From Bin87 sp965204685 (GTDB lineage Bacteria; Chloroflexota; Dehalococcoidia; Lucifugimonadales; UBA3495), in assembly GCA_965204685.1 (NCBI GenBank), contig OZ242004.1:3534001-3598000 (forward strand): a DNA stretch of 64,000 nt, read 5' to 3'. The notes below the pieces were generated by a model. The model saw only the letters and a program-made list of their open reading frames with translations. It had not been told where the DNA came from and did not search any database. Both the position numbers and the translations under genes were made by a program. Of this stretch, positions 16,362 to 23,871 are shown in pieces; the first letter of the stretch is position 1; each line of letters starts with the position of its first letter.

Positions 16362-17279
16362 TCAGCTTTCCTCCGTCTCTACGGGAGCCTGAGCCCGTTC
16401 CCGCCGCCCGCGCGCCGGTCGAACCAATCGCGCCCGGTAGATCAGCAGCGGCACCGTCACCACCATGATCGCCAGCGCCACCAGTTGCGCCTCATTGAAC
16501 CCGAAGATGTACGTGTTCTGTTCCTGGCGCACGAACGATATGAAGAACCGCCCCGCCGAATACCCTGCGAAGAACAGCGCGAACAGCATCCCTCGCGGCC
16601 GCACCCGGTCCTTCAGCCACCACAGTACTCCCGCCCAGATCAGGCAGAATATCAGCTCGTAAGCCACCGCCGGATGCGACGCCGGACGCCCGTAGCCCAG
16701 GCTGTCCGGGTCGGTGTACACCCACGCCCACGGCAGATCCGAAAAACTGGACCAGTGCTCGCCATTGATGACGTCGCCAATCCGCCCTATCGCCAGGGCA
16801 ATCAGCAACGCCGGCGCGGCAACATCCGCCAGATGCGACACCGGCGGCATCTGCGCTACCGCCCGGTGCATTCCCGTCCAGCGCAGCCCCGGGCTATCGC
16901 AGAAGCTTGTCAGCCACCGGGCGTTGCGCGCCGTGATGTAGGCCGCGCCTCCTGCGAACCCACCCAGGTATGCCCCGAATATCGCGATCCCGCCGTTCCA
17001 GAAATAGAGGATGCGAGCCGGATTGTACTGGTACACGTCGTCCCAGAAGTCGATCACGTGCAGTATCCGGGCTCCGATGATCCCGCCGATGATGCACCAT
17101 GTCGCCACCGACAGAATCGCGTCGCCGTCCAATCCCTCCTTGCGGCCCCATCGCCACGTCAGGTACACCGCCACCGCCACCGCGACGAAGGTGAAAAACC
17201 CGTGCCAGGAAAGTATGAACCCGGCAGTCCGAATGATGTCCGGATCAAAAGGTATGCTGATTACCGCAAGAATATCCAT
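16362..17279 (-). CDS. lgt: Prolipoprotein diacylglyceryl transferase
   Basis: A 305 aa integral membrane enzyme that attaches diacylglycerol to the lipobox cysteine of prolipoproteins. Family signatures are LSWHGFF near the start, GGIIGARILHVI, WNGGIAIFGAYLGG, the Lgt signature-like IGRIGDVINGEHWS and SHPAVAYE. About seven hydrophobic helices are present. ATG 17279 is preceded by GAGAAGG; a TTG one codon earlier is possible. Convergent with the Uma2 gene. At least one likely client, the RND adaptor lipoprotein, is encoded at 51368. Confidence 0.93.
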   Translation of the reverse strand: MDILAVISIPFDPDIIRTAGFILSWHGFFTFVAVAVAVYLTWRWGRKEGLDGDAILSVATWCIIGGIIGARILHVIDFWDDVYQYNPARILYFWNGGIAIFGAYLGGFAGGAAYITARNARWLTSFCDSPGLRWTGMHRAVAQMPPVSHLADVAAPALLIALAIGRIGDVINGEHWSSFSDLPWAWVYTDPDSLGYGRPASHPAVAYELIFCLIWAGVLWWLKDRVRPRGMLFALFFAGYSAGRFFISFVRQEQNTYIFGFNEAQLVALAIMVVTVPLLIYRARLVRPARGRRERAQAPVETEES

Positions 17280-17394
17280 CAAAGATTGCCTTCTCCCTAA
17301 CCTGCTATCTGTTCAGAATCAAGCGGCTTCCCGCCCGAACTCCGTCGTTCTCTTGAACTCCGCCGTTCCCGGTCACTCCGTCATTCCGGTCAGT

Positions 17395-17484
17395 CCGTCA
17401 TTCCCGGCCTCACCGTCATTCCCGGCCTCACCGTCATTCCCGGCCTCACCGTCATTCCCGGCCTCACCGTCATTCCCGGCCTCA
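17395..17484. repeat. 18-bp tandem repeat array, five perfect copies
   Basis: Five exact head-to-tail copies of CCGTCATTCCCGGCCTCA, flanked on the left by degenerate versions (CCGTTCCCGGTCACT, CCGTCATTCCGGTCAGT) and on the right by the hairpin repeat that begins with the same CCGTCATTCC. Read on the minus strand each unit would encode GMTVRP. It appears to be an expansion of the left arm of the hairpin repeat. Confidence 0.9.
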
Positions 17485-17513
17485 CCGTCATTCCTGCGAA
17501 AGCAGGAATCCAG
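17485..17513. repeat. ATTCCTGC/GCAGGAAT hairpin repeat
   Basis: CCGTCATTCCTGC, GAAA, GCAGGAATCCAG: a near-perfect hairpin of the same family as 6299-6325 and 22704-22732, terminating the tandem array. Confidence 0.75.
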
Positions 17514-17556
17514 CCGGTCGTGCCCAATGCCCTCATGTGTACCCATTTTCGCAAAT

Positions 17557-17667
17557 CGTCAGAATCTGGATTACGGGATTCTATGATTTGGCAGGATTGG
17601 GAGCGACCCGTCACAAAACGGTTCCAATCATGATAATCCCCAAATCTTGAAAATCCTGCTTCTGACG
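17557..17667. repeat. 111-bp imperfect palindromic element, copy A
   Basis: Begins CGTCAGAATCTGGATTACGG and ends AAAATCCTGCTTCTGACG. The two arms (about 44 nt each) are imperfect inverted repeats around a central GAGCGACCCGTCACAAAACGG. A copy of the same length lies at 23236-23346, a shorter one at about 21597-21677 and a half copy at 3788-3829. No coding capacity; MITE-like or RNA-hairpin-like. Confidence 0.75.
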
Positions 17668-17676
17668 TTCCCTGGT

Positions 17677-18552
17677 TTATGTCCCGATCTCGCCCGTCGG
17701 CGAAATCGTCCGCACAAGGTACGCCGCCGCGCCGCTGCCCTGCAAGGATTCGGCCACCCGGATACGCTCATTTTCCCAAGACGGCATGACGTACATCGCG
17801 GGCCCCGCCCCCGACAGTCGCGGCGGATGCTGCGTCACCTCCGCCACCCTATTCCATACGCCCGCCAAGCCGGGAAAGATCTCTCGCGCCGCCCGTTCAA
17901 ATGCGTTGCAGCAATCAGCCGAGGTCAGCGTCCGTCCCGCCAGACCGCCCGCAATCGCCCGCGTCCTGCTTCCGTCCGAAAAATCCCCCGGCCTCAGCGC
18001 CCGGTACATCGTGGGCGTCTTCGCCTCTATACTCTCCGCCGGAACCACCAGCAACATCTCCGACACCGGCAGTTGCGGTAGCGGCGTGATCTCATCTCCC
18101 CTTCCGGTCCCCAACGCGGTGCCCCCCTTCAGCAGAAACGGCACGTCCGAACCCAGACCGGCGGCCACACCCGCCAACTCCTCGCCCGACAGCCCAAGCC
18201 CCCACAATCGATTCAGTCCAACCAACGTCGCCGCCGCGTCCGCCGACCCGCCGCCCAATCCCGAGGCCACGGGAATGCCCTTCTCGATGCGTATGTGAAC
18301 CCGGGGCACAATCCCGACCCGTTCCGCCAACGCCGCCGCCGCTTTCCACGCCAGGTTGCTCTCACCCGACAGGCCCGGCTCATCACACTCCACTGCCAAT
18401 CCATCGGCCTCGTCGATCACCACCGTATCCCCCAAATCCACCGTCTGCAGGATGGTCGCCACGTTATGGTAACCGTCTTCGCGCTTGCCGATAACCTCCA
18501 GCGTCAGGTTCACCTTGGCATAAGCCATGATCTTCACCTGCTCAGACGCCAT
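17677..18552 (-). CDS. ispE: 4-diphosphocytidyl-2-C-methyl-D-erythritol kinase
   Basis: A GHMP-family kinase of the MEP isoprenoid pathway; phosphorylates CDP-methylerythritol. The 291 aa product starts MASEQVKIMAYAKVNLTLEV, where AYAKVNLTL is the IspE N-terminal signature. The ATP-binding GHMP loop PVASGLGGGSADAAA and the C-terminal LSGAGPAMYV loop are clear. The frame extends 26 codons upstream into rsmA, but ATG 18552 with GGTGGGGA is the natural start, 20 nt after the rsmA stop. An rsmA-ispE pair is a frequent bacterial arrangement. Confidence 0.94.
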   Translation of the reverse strand: MASEQVKIMAYAKVNLTLEVIGKREDGYHNVATILQTVDLGDTVVIDEADGLAVECDEPGLSGESNLAWKAAAALAERVGIVPRVHIRIEKGIPVASGLGGGSADAAATLVGLNRLWGLGLSGEELAGVAAGLGSDVPFLLKGGTALGTGRGDEITPLPQLPVSEMLLVVPAESIEAKTPTMYRALRPGDFSDGSRTRAIAGGLAGRTLTSADCCNAFERAAREIFPGLAGVWNRVAEVTQHPPRLSGAGPAMYVMPSWENERIRVAESLQGSGAAAYLVRTISPTGEIGT

Positions 18553-18572
18553 GACCAAATCCCCACCGGATA

Positions 18573-19400
18573 CTACGCCGCCCGCGATCTCGGCGCTCCC
18601 GCCGGCCATTCCGCGTCCAACCCCGCCCACTCGCCGATCCCCAGCGTCGCCGGACGCCGCTGCCCATCAATCCCCGCTCGGTCCAACGTTGCGGATACCG
18701 TCTCCGCCGGCGCCCCCGTGCCCTGCATCAGCGAGTTGCGCAACTGCTTCCGCGGCGCGTTGAACCCGGCCCTGACCAACGCGAAGAAAGCCATCCTGTC
18801 CGCCACCGCCGCCGCGGGTTCCGCGCGCACCGCCAGCTTCAACACCGTCGACGACACCTTGGGCGGCGGCCGAAAACACCGTGCCGGGACTTGCGCCACC
18901 ACCGATGTCTCGGCGTAGAACTGCGTCGCCACCGACAGCAGCGTGAACTCCCCCGGCTTGGCATTCATCGCGTCCGCCACTTCCCGCTGCACCATCACCA
19001 CCATCAGCGTCGACGGCCTCACCGTCTCCAGGAACCGCCGCACAATCGGCGCGGCGGCATAGTACGGCAGGTTGGCCACCACTTTATACGGTGCTCCCGG
19101 ACCCACCAGATCATCAACGTCGATCTCTCGCCCATCCCCTTGCACAACCTCAAGGTTGGCCGGAAACCCCAGCCTCTCCGGTAATTCCTCACCCAACCGC
19201 TGGTCCAATTCCACCGCGACCACCCTGCCCGCCTGCTCCACCATCCGCCGGGTCAGCACTCCCGCTCCCGGCCCGATCTCAACCACCGTGTCCGATCCGT
19301 CTAGATCAGCGGCCGCAACGATCCGGTTGGCGATCCTGGCATCCGCCAGGAAATGCTGCCCCAGCGCTTTCCGCCGCCGGCGCATGGAGGTCGAGGCCAT
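18573..19400 (-). CDS. rsmA: 16S rRNA adenine-N6,N6-dimethyltransferase RsmA (KsgA)
   Basis: Dimethylates two adjacent adenines near the 3' end of 16S rRNA during small-subunit assembly. A 275 aa Rossmann methyltransferase: KALGQHFLAD N-terminus, SAM motif I VEIGPGAGVLT, VVAVELD, QGDGREID, and the catalytic NLPYY. A C-terminal helical domain contains FRPPPKVSSTVL. ATG 19400 is preceded by GGAAG; GTG 19403 and ATG 19385 are alternatives. First gene of the rsmA-ispE unit, downstream of the SRP RNA on the same strand. Confidence 0.95.
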   Translation of the reverse strand: MASTSMRRRRKALGQHFLADARIANRIVAAADLDGSDTVVEIGPGAGVLTRRMVEQAGRVVAVELDQRLGEELPERLGFPANLEVVQGDGREIDVDDLVGPGAPYKVVANLPYYAAAPIVRRFLETVRPSTLMVVMVQREVADAMNAKPGEFTLLSVATQFYAETSVVAQVPARCFRPPPKVSSTVLKLAVRAEPAAAVADRMAFFALVRAGFNAPRKQLRNSLMQGTGAPAETVSATLDRAGIDGQRRPATLGIGEWAGLDAEWPAGAPRSRAA

Positions 19401-19435
19401 CACGATCTTCCGTATGCTTCTACAGTGCTGACAAC

Positions 19436-19457
19436 GCCCGGCTCAACCCAGCCGGGC
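19436..19457 (-). terminator. Hairpin downstream of the SRP RNA
   Basis: An 8-bp GC-rich stem GCCCGGCT/AGCCGGGC with a 6-nt loop lies just 3' of the SRP RNA on the minus strand. It lacks a strong T-run, so it is a weak terminator or processing stop. A T5 run at 19465-19469 may also mark the RNA end. Confidence 0.5.
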
Positions 19458-19464
19458 AAGCATG

Positions 19465-19740
19465 AAAAAGTGGCCGAGCACCTCCCTTTGACTGCAGCCT
19501 GGGGGCATATCGTCGGGATTGGCTCAGGCCAGGCACTCCCACGGCACCCGCGGGACATCGCTTACCGTTGCTGCCGTCAAGCCCTGGCGGGGTTCACGAG
19601 CCTGCGCCGCGTGGGACCCGGCCGTCAACACCATTCCCTGGGAAATTGGCCCTTGCGCCTCGCCTGGGAGAGGAATTCCACCCCGCTGTGGCGGGTTGCG
19701 GGTTCAGGGCACCGCCAGCTCCCCGTGTAGCACGACCACT
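19465..19740 (-). ncRNA. ffs: Large bacterial signal recognition particle RNA (with Alu domain)
   Basis: About 270 nt on the minus strand. The 5' part reads GGGGAGCTGGCGGTGCCCTG, as in Bacillus-type 6S-size SRP RNAs, and belongs to the Alu domain. The S-domain tip (19569-19589) reads CAGG-GCT-TGAC-GGC-AGCA: the conserved CAGG...AGCA symmetric loop that binds Ffh, closed by a URRC-class tetraloop TGAC instead of GGAA. The 3' arm CAAAGGGAGGTGCTCGGCC pairs back toward the 5' end and is followed by five Ts. A perfect TTGACA promoter sits just upstream. It works with Ffh and FtsY in membrane-protein targeting. Confidence 0.88.
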
Positions 19741-19746
19741 CCAAAC

Positions 19747-19775
19747 ATGGTATGCCCACCCCCAAACCCTGTCAA
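19747..19775 (-). promoter_or_regulatory. Promoter of the SRP RNA gene
   Basis: On the minus strand: a perfect TTGACA (19775-19770), a 17-bp spacer and TACCAT (19752-19747). The RNA 5' end is expected 6-12 nt downstream. Confidence 0.75.
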
Positions 19776-19788
19776 TCCGCGCCAGGCA

Positions 19789-20487
19789 TCAGCGCGCCTG
19801 CTGGCTGACGCCGCCGGAACCCGACGCCACCAACCGCTCCACATCGTGGGTGGTCAATTCGAATGGAGCCCCAGAACCGGGAACCGGCTTGAGGTCCATA
19901 TCTTTCAGTGCGTTCCGGTAGTACTGGTCAGTCTGAAATGAAAACCGGCCCTGAGCGTCCACTAGCGCGACCTCTAGCCCTTGCGGCGTTCGCCAAATCC
20001 TGGCTCGCGGATCGTCCGGATGGCGCGATCTTGAATACTGAAGGTTCAAAAACAACCCGTGGATTTCGCCTCTAGCGAGGGGTCGGACCACCCTGGGTAT
20101 GAACTGCTCGGTCCCGGAAATCCGGTCAACCTTGGTGTACCCGGCGTTCCACCCTACGTAAATGCTGTCTCCCGGTTGGAAGTCGCCCTTCAAAGACTCC
20201 ACCACTTCGAACCGCCGGTACACATCCCTGTGCGACTGTACCACGGTTGGATCCCGCGACAGATCAGGAATCTCGTGGACCGCTTCGTCATCGTAACGGG
20301 CCACGACAATGTGCTCGGAGTATTGCACCAGGCTTTCGGCTGTCACATGCACGAACCAGTCCTTGTGCCTGCCCTCGACTCCAACCCTCCCGGGACTGAT
20401 CACCATTGCAATTGCAAGCGCCAACGCGGCCAGCACGCAAAACGCGATCACCGTCGCGATGATCGTTAGTATCCGGAGTTCACGCAT
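19789..20487 (-). CDS. Membrane-anchored protein of unknown function
   Basis: A 232 aa protein. A short basic N-terminus (MRELRI) is followed by one long hydrophobic helix (LTIIATVIAFCVLAALALAI), so it is anchored in the membrane with the rest probably outside. The soluble part has strands such as HIVVARYDDE, RRFEVVESLKGDFQPGDSIYV and FIPRVVRPLARGEIHGLFL. That layout recalls small beta-rich domains seen in other unknown exported proteins, but I cannot name a family. ATG 20487 is preceded by GGGGGG; the upstream extension is unlikely. It ends just upstream of the SRP RNA promoter. Confidence 0.7.
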   Translation of the reverse strand: MRELRILTIIATVIAFCVLAALALAIAMVISPGRVGVEGRHKDWFVHVTAESLVQYSEHIVVARYDDEAVHEIPDLSRDPTVVQSHRDVYRRFEVVESLKGDFQPGDSIYVGWNAGYTKVDRISGTEQFIPRVVRPLARGEIHGLFLNLQYSRSRHPDDPRARIWRTPQGLEVALVDAQGRFSFQTDQYYRNALKDMDLKPVPGSGAPFELTTHDVERLVASGSGGVSQQAR

Positions 20488-20639
20488 CACGCGCCCCCCA
20501 ACTAAGGTAACCAAAGGGATGCCGACCGTGGTGGATCCGCCCATTTTGCCTTGGACACGCGGCAAAGCAAGATGCCGGGCAGTCTCCCGCCCGGCATCGC
20601 CGTTCCTGGCTATCTGGCCGCGTTGACCCGATCACACCC

Positions 20640-21551
20640 CTACGCGCTCGGCGGCGGAGCCGGCGCCGGGTTGTACAGCTCGACGCCAATGGTCGCCGGG
20701 AACACTCCGGCCAACTCGTCCACCGTCCAGCGGCTGTCCTTGCGGATCGTCTTCACCGGCTCCGGCTCGTTCATAAGACTCACTAGCCCGCCCGTCACGT
20801 GGAACACGTGGCCGTTCACGTGCTGCGCCTCGTCCGACGCCAGCCACGTCACCATCGGAGCCACGTCCTCAGCCTCGCCGCGCAACCCGCCGCCCGCCGC
20901 GATCCCCCGCGCCGACCGCAGCGCCCGCGCCTCGTCCGGCACGCTCGTCGTCATCCGGGTGCTCGCCGACGGCGAAATCGCATTCGCCGTCACGCCGTAG
21001 CGTCCCAGGTCCCGCGCGCACACCCGAGTGAACCCGGCGATGCCATCCTTGGCCGCGCCGTAGTTCGCCTGCCCGCTGTTCCCGTACAGCCCGGACGTGC
21101 TGCTGAAGGTGATGATCCGACCCGACCGCTGTTGCCGGAACAGGATGCTCGCGTGCTTCACCACCGTGAACGTCCCCTTCAGGTGTACCGCGATCACGTC
21201 GTCCCATTCCTCTTCGGTCATGTTGAAGACCATGCGGTCCCGCAGGATCCCCGCCACCGTCACCACGATGTCCAGCTTGCCGAAGCTGTCCACGGCCGTC
21301 TGCACGATCTTCTCGCCGCCATCCATGGTGGCCACCGACTCTGTGCACGCCACCGCGGTGCCGCCCGCTTCGCCGATCTCGTTGACCACTTGCTGCGCCA
21401 CCGAGATGTCGGCTCCGGTGCCGTCCACGTTCACGCCCAGGTCGCAAACCACGACCTTCGCGCCTTCCGCCGCCATCAGCTTGGCGACCCCGCGCCCGAT
21501 GCCGCGTCCGGCTCCGGTTACGATTGCTACCTTGTCTTCCAGTAGAGGCAT
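20640..21551 (-). CDS. SDR-family oxidoreductase, paralog 1
   Basis: A 303 aa short-chain dehydrogenase/reductase with NAD-binding GAGRGIG (residues 13-19), the catalytic serine in TFSSTSG and the YGAAK (YxxxK) pair. The insert between beta-2 and beta-3 and the C-terminal extension resemble the dehydrogenase domain of peroxisomal-type multifunctional enzymes acting on 3-hydroxyacyl-CoA (inference). ATG 21551 has AAGGA upstream. The C-terminus is proline-rich (NPAPAPPPSA). It is about 60 percent or more identical by eye to the next gene, a tandem duplicate. Confidence 0.87.
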   Translation of the reverse strand: MPLLEDKVAIVTGAGRGIGRGVAKLMAAEGAKVVVCDLGVNVDGTGADISVAQQVVNEIGEAGGTAVACTESVATMDGGEKIVQTAVDSFGKLDIVVTVAGILRDRMVFNMTEEEWDDVIAVHLKGTFTVVKHASILFRQQRSGRIITFSSTSGLYGNSGQANYGAAKDGIAGFTRVCARDLGRYGVTANAISPSASTRMTTSVPDEARALRSARGIAAGGGLRGEAEDVAPMVTWLASDEAQHVNGHVFHVTGGLVSLMNEPEPVKTIRKDSRWTVDELAGVFPATIGVELYNPAPAPPPSA

Positions 21552-21596
21552 GGTTCTATTCCTTGTGCAATGAAAGAAAATTGCTGCGATCATTCA

Positions 21597-21677
21597 TCAG
21601 AAGCAGGATTTAAGGACTTTCGGGATTACGTTCCCCCAATCCTGACAATCCTATAATCTTGAAAATCCTGATTCTGA
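21597..21677. repeat. Short palindromic TCTGAC element, copy between the SDR genes
   Basis: Begins ATCAGAAGCAGGATT and ends AAAATCCTGATTCTGAC. It is a shorter-loop version of the 111-bp palindromic elements at 17557 and 23236, filling the gap between the two SDR genes. Confidence 0.65.
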
Positions 21678-21698
21678 CAAATCACGAGGGGAGGCAGG

Positions 21699-22628
21699 TC
21701 ACCGCTGTTGCGGCGGCGCCGGGTTGGGAATCCCGGCCGTCAGGTATCCCCGCGCCTGCGCCGAAAGGTCGTCCATCTCCCAGTGTCCCGATTCCGTCCA
21801 GATCGCCTTTTCCGGCCTCGGTTGCGACATCAGCGACACCGTGTTGCCGTACACCAGGAACGTCTGTCCGTTGATGTTGGCCGCGTAGTCCGAGCACAGG
21901 TAGGCCACGAACGGAGCAATCCCGTCCGGATCCAGATCCTGTATCTCGCCGCCGTCGTCGCCCGATAGCGATGCCACGCCGCCCCGCGCCCGGATCTCCG
22001 CCGCCGACTCGGGTATCGCCCCGATCATCCGCGTCGTCGCCCGCGGCGCGATGGAGTTCGCCGTCACGCCGTACCGGCCCATGTCCTTGGCCACCACCTT
22101 GGTGAACCCGGCAATACCGCTCTTGGCCGCGCCGTAGTTGGCCTGGCCACTGTTGCCCACCAAACCGGACTGGCTGCTGAAGGTGATGACCCGACCCGAG
22201 CGCTGCTGCCGGAAGAGGATGCACGCGTGCTTCACCACCGTGAACGTCCCCTTCAGGTGCACCGCAATCACGTCGTCCCACTCCTGTTCCGTCATGTTGA
22301 AGACCATGCGGTCCCGCAGGATGCCAGCGCAGCAGACCACGATGTCCAGCCGCCCGAAGTTGTCGATGGCTGTCTGCACGATCCGCTCGCCGCCCTCCAT
22401 GGTCGCCACCGATTCAGTGCACGCCACGGCGGTCCCCCCGGCGTCTCGGATCTCGCCGACTACCACCTCGGCGATGGACTGGTCGAACCCGGTCCCGTCA
22501 ACGTTGACCCCCGGATCAACCACCACCACCTTGGCGCCTTCTTCCGCCATCAGCTTGGCGATCCCCCGCCCCACGCCGCGGCCCGAGCCGGTGACGATCG
22601 CTACCTTTCCTTCCAGATTGTTGGGCAT
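21699..22628 (-). CDS. SDR-family oxidoreductase, paralog 2
   Basis: A 309 aa short-chain dehydrogenase with GSGRGVG nucleotide loop, TFSSQSG serine region and YGAAK. It shares long blocks with paralog 1 (GTAVACTESVATM, NMTEEEWDDVIAVHLKGTF-like, GNSGQANYGAAK), so the pair arose by duplication. It differs by an acidic insert near residue 220 (SGDDGGEIQDLDPDG). Upstream on the same strand are two hot-dog dehydratases. SDR plus MaoC fits a 3-hydroxyacyl-CoA dehydrogenation and hydration module (inference). ATG 22628 has GAGGA 11 nt upstream. Confidence 0.87.
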   Translation of the reverse strand: MPNNLEGKVAIVTGSGRGVGRGIAKLMAEEGAKVVVVDPGVNVDGTGFDQSIAEVVVGEIRDAGGTAVACTESVATMEGGERIVQTAIDNFGRLDIVVCCAGILRDRMVFNMTEQEWDDVIAVHLKGTFTVVKHACILFRQQRSGRVITFSSQSGLVGNSGQANYGAAKSGIAGFTKVVAKDMGRYGVTANSIAPRATTRMIGAIPESAAEIRARGGVASLSGDDGGEIQDLDPDGIAPFVAYLCSDYAANINGQTFLVYGNTVSLMSQPRPEKAIWTESGHWEMDDLSAQARGYLTAGIPNPAPPQQR

Positions 22629-22703
22629 AGTCAGTGAATCCTCTATCTTTGATTTGTCCGGTATCTCGTCATTCCCCGATATACCGTCATCCCAGCCTTC
22701 ATA

Positions 22704-22732
22704 CGGTCATTCCGGCTTTCGCCGGAATCCAG
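22704..22732. repeat. ATTCCGGC/GCCGGAAT hairpin repeat
   Basis: CGGTCATTCCGGC, TTTC, GCCGGAATCCAG: a perfect hairpin, between an SDR and the MaoC gene. Same family as 17485-17513. Confidence 0.75.
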
Positions 22733-22762
22733 TGTCCTTCGCGGAAACGACGGTCTGAAACG

Positions 22763-23194
22763 TCACCCGCGGCTGGGCAGCGCCACCGTCGCCGTCCCCG
22801 GCGTGGTCTGCTGACCCTGCGGGTTCTCCAGCCAGATCGTGCAGTCCACCAGGTTCTGCTCGCCTTCCTGGTACACCCGCGTAACGTGTCCTTTGGCCGT
22901 GATGGGCTCGCCGGGAAAGTCCATCCCCCGGTATTGGCAGGTCAGCCGCCGCAGCGTCGCTTCCGGACCGGCCCACCCGGTCACGTACGATCCCAGCATC
23001 GCGTTCTTCAACGCGCCGTGGATGATGATGCCAGGCAGCCCGATGCTCTCCGCGTAGGGCTTGTCGTAGTGAATCTCGTAAAAATCGCCTGACGCTCCCG
23101 CGTACTGCACCAGTTGCCGCGTTGTCGGCTCGCGTACCTCCGCCGGCAGTTCCATACCTTCGGTCACGTCTTCGAAATAAACCTGCTGGCCCAT
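22763..23194 (-). CDS. MaoC-family hydratase/dehydratase
   Basis: A 143 aa single hot-dog domain enzyme of the MaoC/(R)-specific enoyl-CoA hydratase family. Catalytic Asp37 and His42 lie in GDFYEIHYD, followed by GLPGIIIHGALKNAML, the hot-dog helix. It would add water to, or remove it from, enoyl/3-hydroxyacyl-CoA. It lies between SDR paralog 2 and a partner hot-dog protein at 23425. The two together resemble the two-subunit dehydratases used in acyl-CoA or sterol side-chain breakdown in Actinobacteria (inference). Confidence 0.87.
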   Translation of the reverse strand: MGQQVYFEDVTEGMELPAEVREPTTRQLVQYAGASGDFYEIHYDKPYAESIGLPGIIIHGALKNAMLGSYVTGWAGPEATLRRLTCQYRGMDFPGEPITAKGHVTRVYQEGEQNLVDCTIWLENPQGQQTTPGTATVALPSRG

Positions 23195-23235
23195 GTTGTT
23201 CCTCTCAATGCTCGCGCGTGCCCGGTTTCGCGAAT

Positions 23236-23346
23236 CGTCAGCCGCAAGATTTACAGGATTTTACGATTTCGCAAGACTGGAAACTTTCCACGACGGAACA
23301 GTTTCAATCCTGATAATCCGCAAATCTTGAAAATCCTGATTCTGAC
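23236..23346. repeat. 111-bp imperfect palindromic element, copy B
   Basis: Begins CGTCAGCCGCAAGATTTACAGG and ends AAAATCCTGATTCTGAC. Same length and arm organisation as copy A (17557-17667), with the right arm almost identical. It is directly followed by an ATTCCGG-family hairpin repeat (23384-23412). Confidence 0.75.
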
Positions 23347-23383
23347 ATTTCCTTGCGGCAAACCGGGTCCACATGAACTCTCA

Positions 23384-23412
23384 CCGTCAACCCGGCGAAA
23401 GCCGGAATCCAG
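23384..23412. repeat. CCGGCGAAAGCCGGAAT hairpin repeat
   Basis: CCGTCAACCCGGC, GAAA, GCCGGAATCCAG. Member of the ATTCCGG hairpin family, one base diverged in the left arm. Confidence 0.65.
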
Positions 23413-23424
23413 TGCCCGAAATCA

Positions 23425-23871
23425 TCAGTGCCGTATCGAAGTGCTCGTCTGCGTCGCCACAATCGCCCCCGTCTGGTTGCGATATGTAACCCTGATTGTC
23501 GTAATCAGCATCTGCCCGATGCTCCCCGTCCGCTCCCGGATGTCCTCCACCCTGCCCACCGCCGTGATCACGTCACCCGGCCGCACGTGCTCGAAATATT
23601 CCCAGTCGCTGCCTCCGTCCAACAGCCGCGTGAACGGAATTTCAAAGGGCAACTCCGGTCGCACCGCCCGCATCGCCCGCAGAAACGTCGGCGGCGCCAC
23701 AATGCCGCCGGTCTCCGGCGTGCCTTCGGTGTACGCCGGATTATCGTCCCCGATGGCTTCAGCAAACCGGGCAATGTGCCCCTTCTCGACATCGGTCGTG
23801 GTGGGCGCACTTTCAACCCCGATCGCCTGCTCTCGCATCTCGTCGGTGAGGGTGAAAGAGTTGGTGGACAA
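23425..23871 (-). CDS. FAS1-like/MaoC N-terminal-type dehydratase domain protein
   Basis: A 148 aa hot-dog protein of the MaoC N-terminal (FAS1-like dehydratase) type. Recognisable are VEKGHIARFAEAIGDDNPAYT, APPTFLRAM, the LDGGSDWEYFEHVRPGDVITA block and a terminal TQTSTSIRH. These usually form heterodimers with a MaoC partner, here probably the product of 22763. TTG 23871 is preceded by GGAGG at six bases, which decides the start. The longer frame reaching 23994 has no support. Confidence 0.82.
   Translation of the reverse strand: MSTNSFTLTDEMREQAIGVESAPTTTDVEKGHIARFAEAIGDDNPAYTEGTPETGGIVAPPTFLRAMRAVRPELPFEIPFTRLLDGGSDWEYFEHVRPGDVITAVGRVEDIRERTGSIGQMLITTIRVTYRNQTGAIVATQTSTSIRH

Larger units (their letters stand above)
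17280..17676. other. Repeat-filled intergenic region between lgt and ispE
   Basis: About 400 bases with no credible gene. It holds an 18-bp tandem array (17395-17484), an ATTCCTGC/GCAGGAAT hairpin repeat (17485-17513) and a complete 111-bp palindromic element (17557-17667). Confidence 0.75.

Noticed and set aside
17395..17513. Tandem repeats considered as a CRISPR array
   Set aside because: Units are 18 bp and directly adjacent with no unique spacers, and no cas genes are near.
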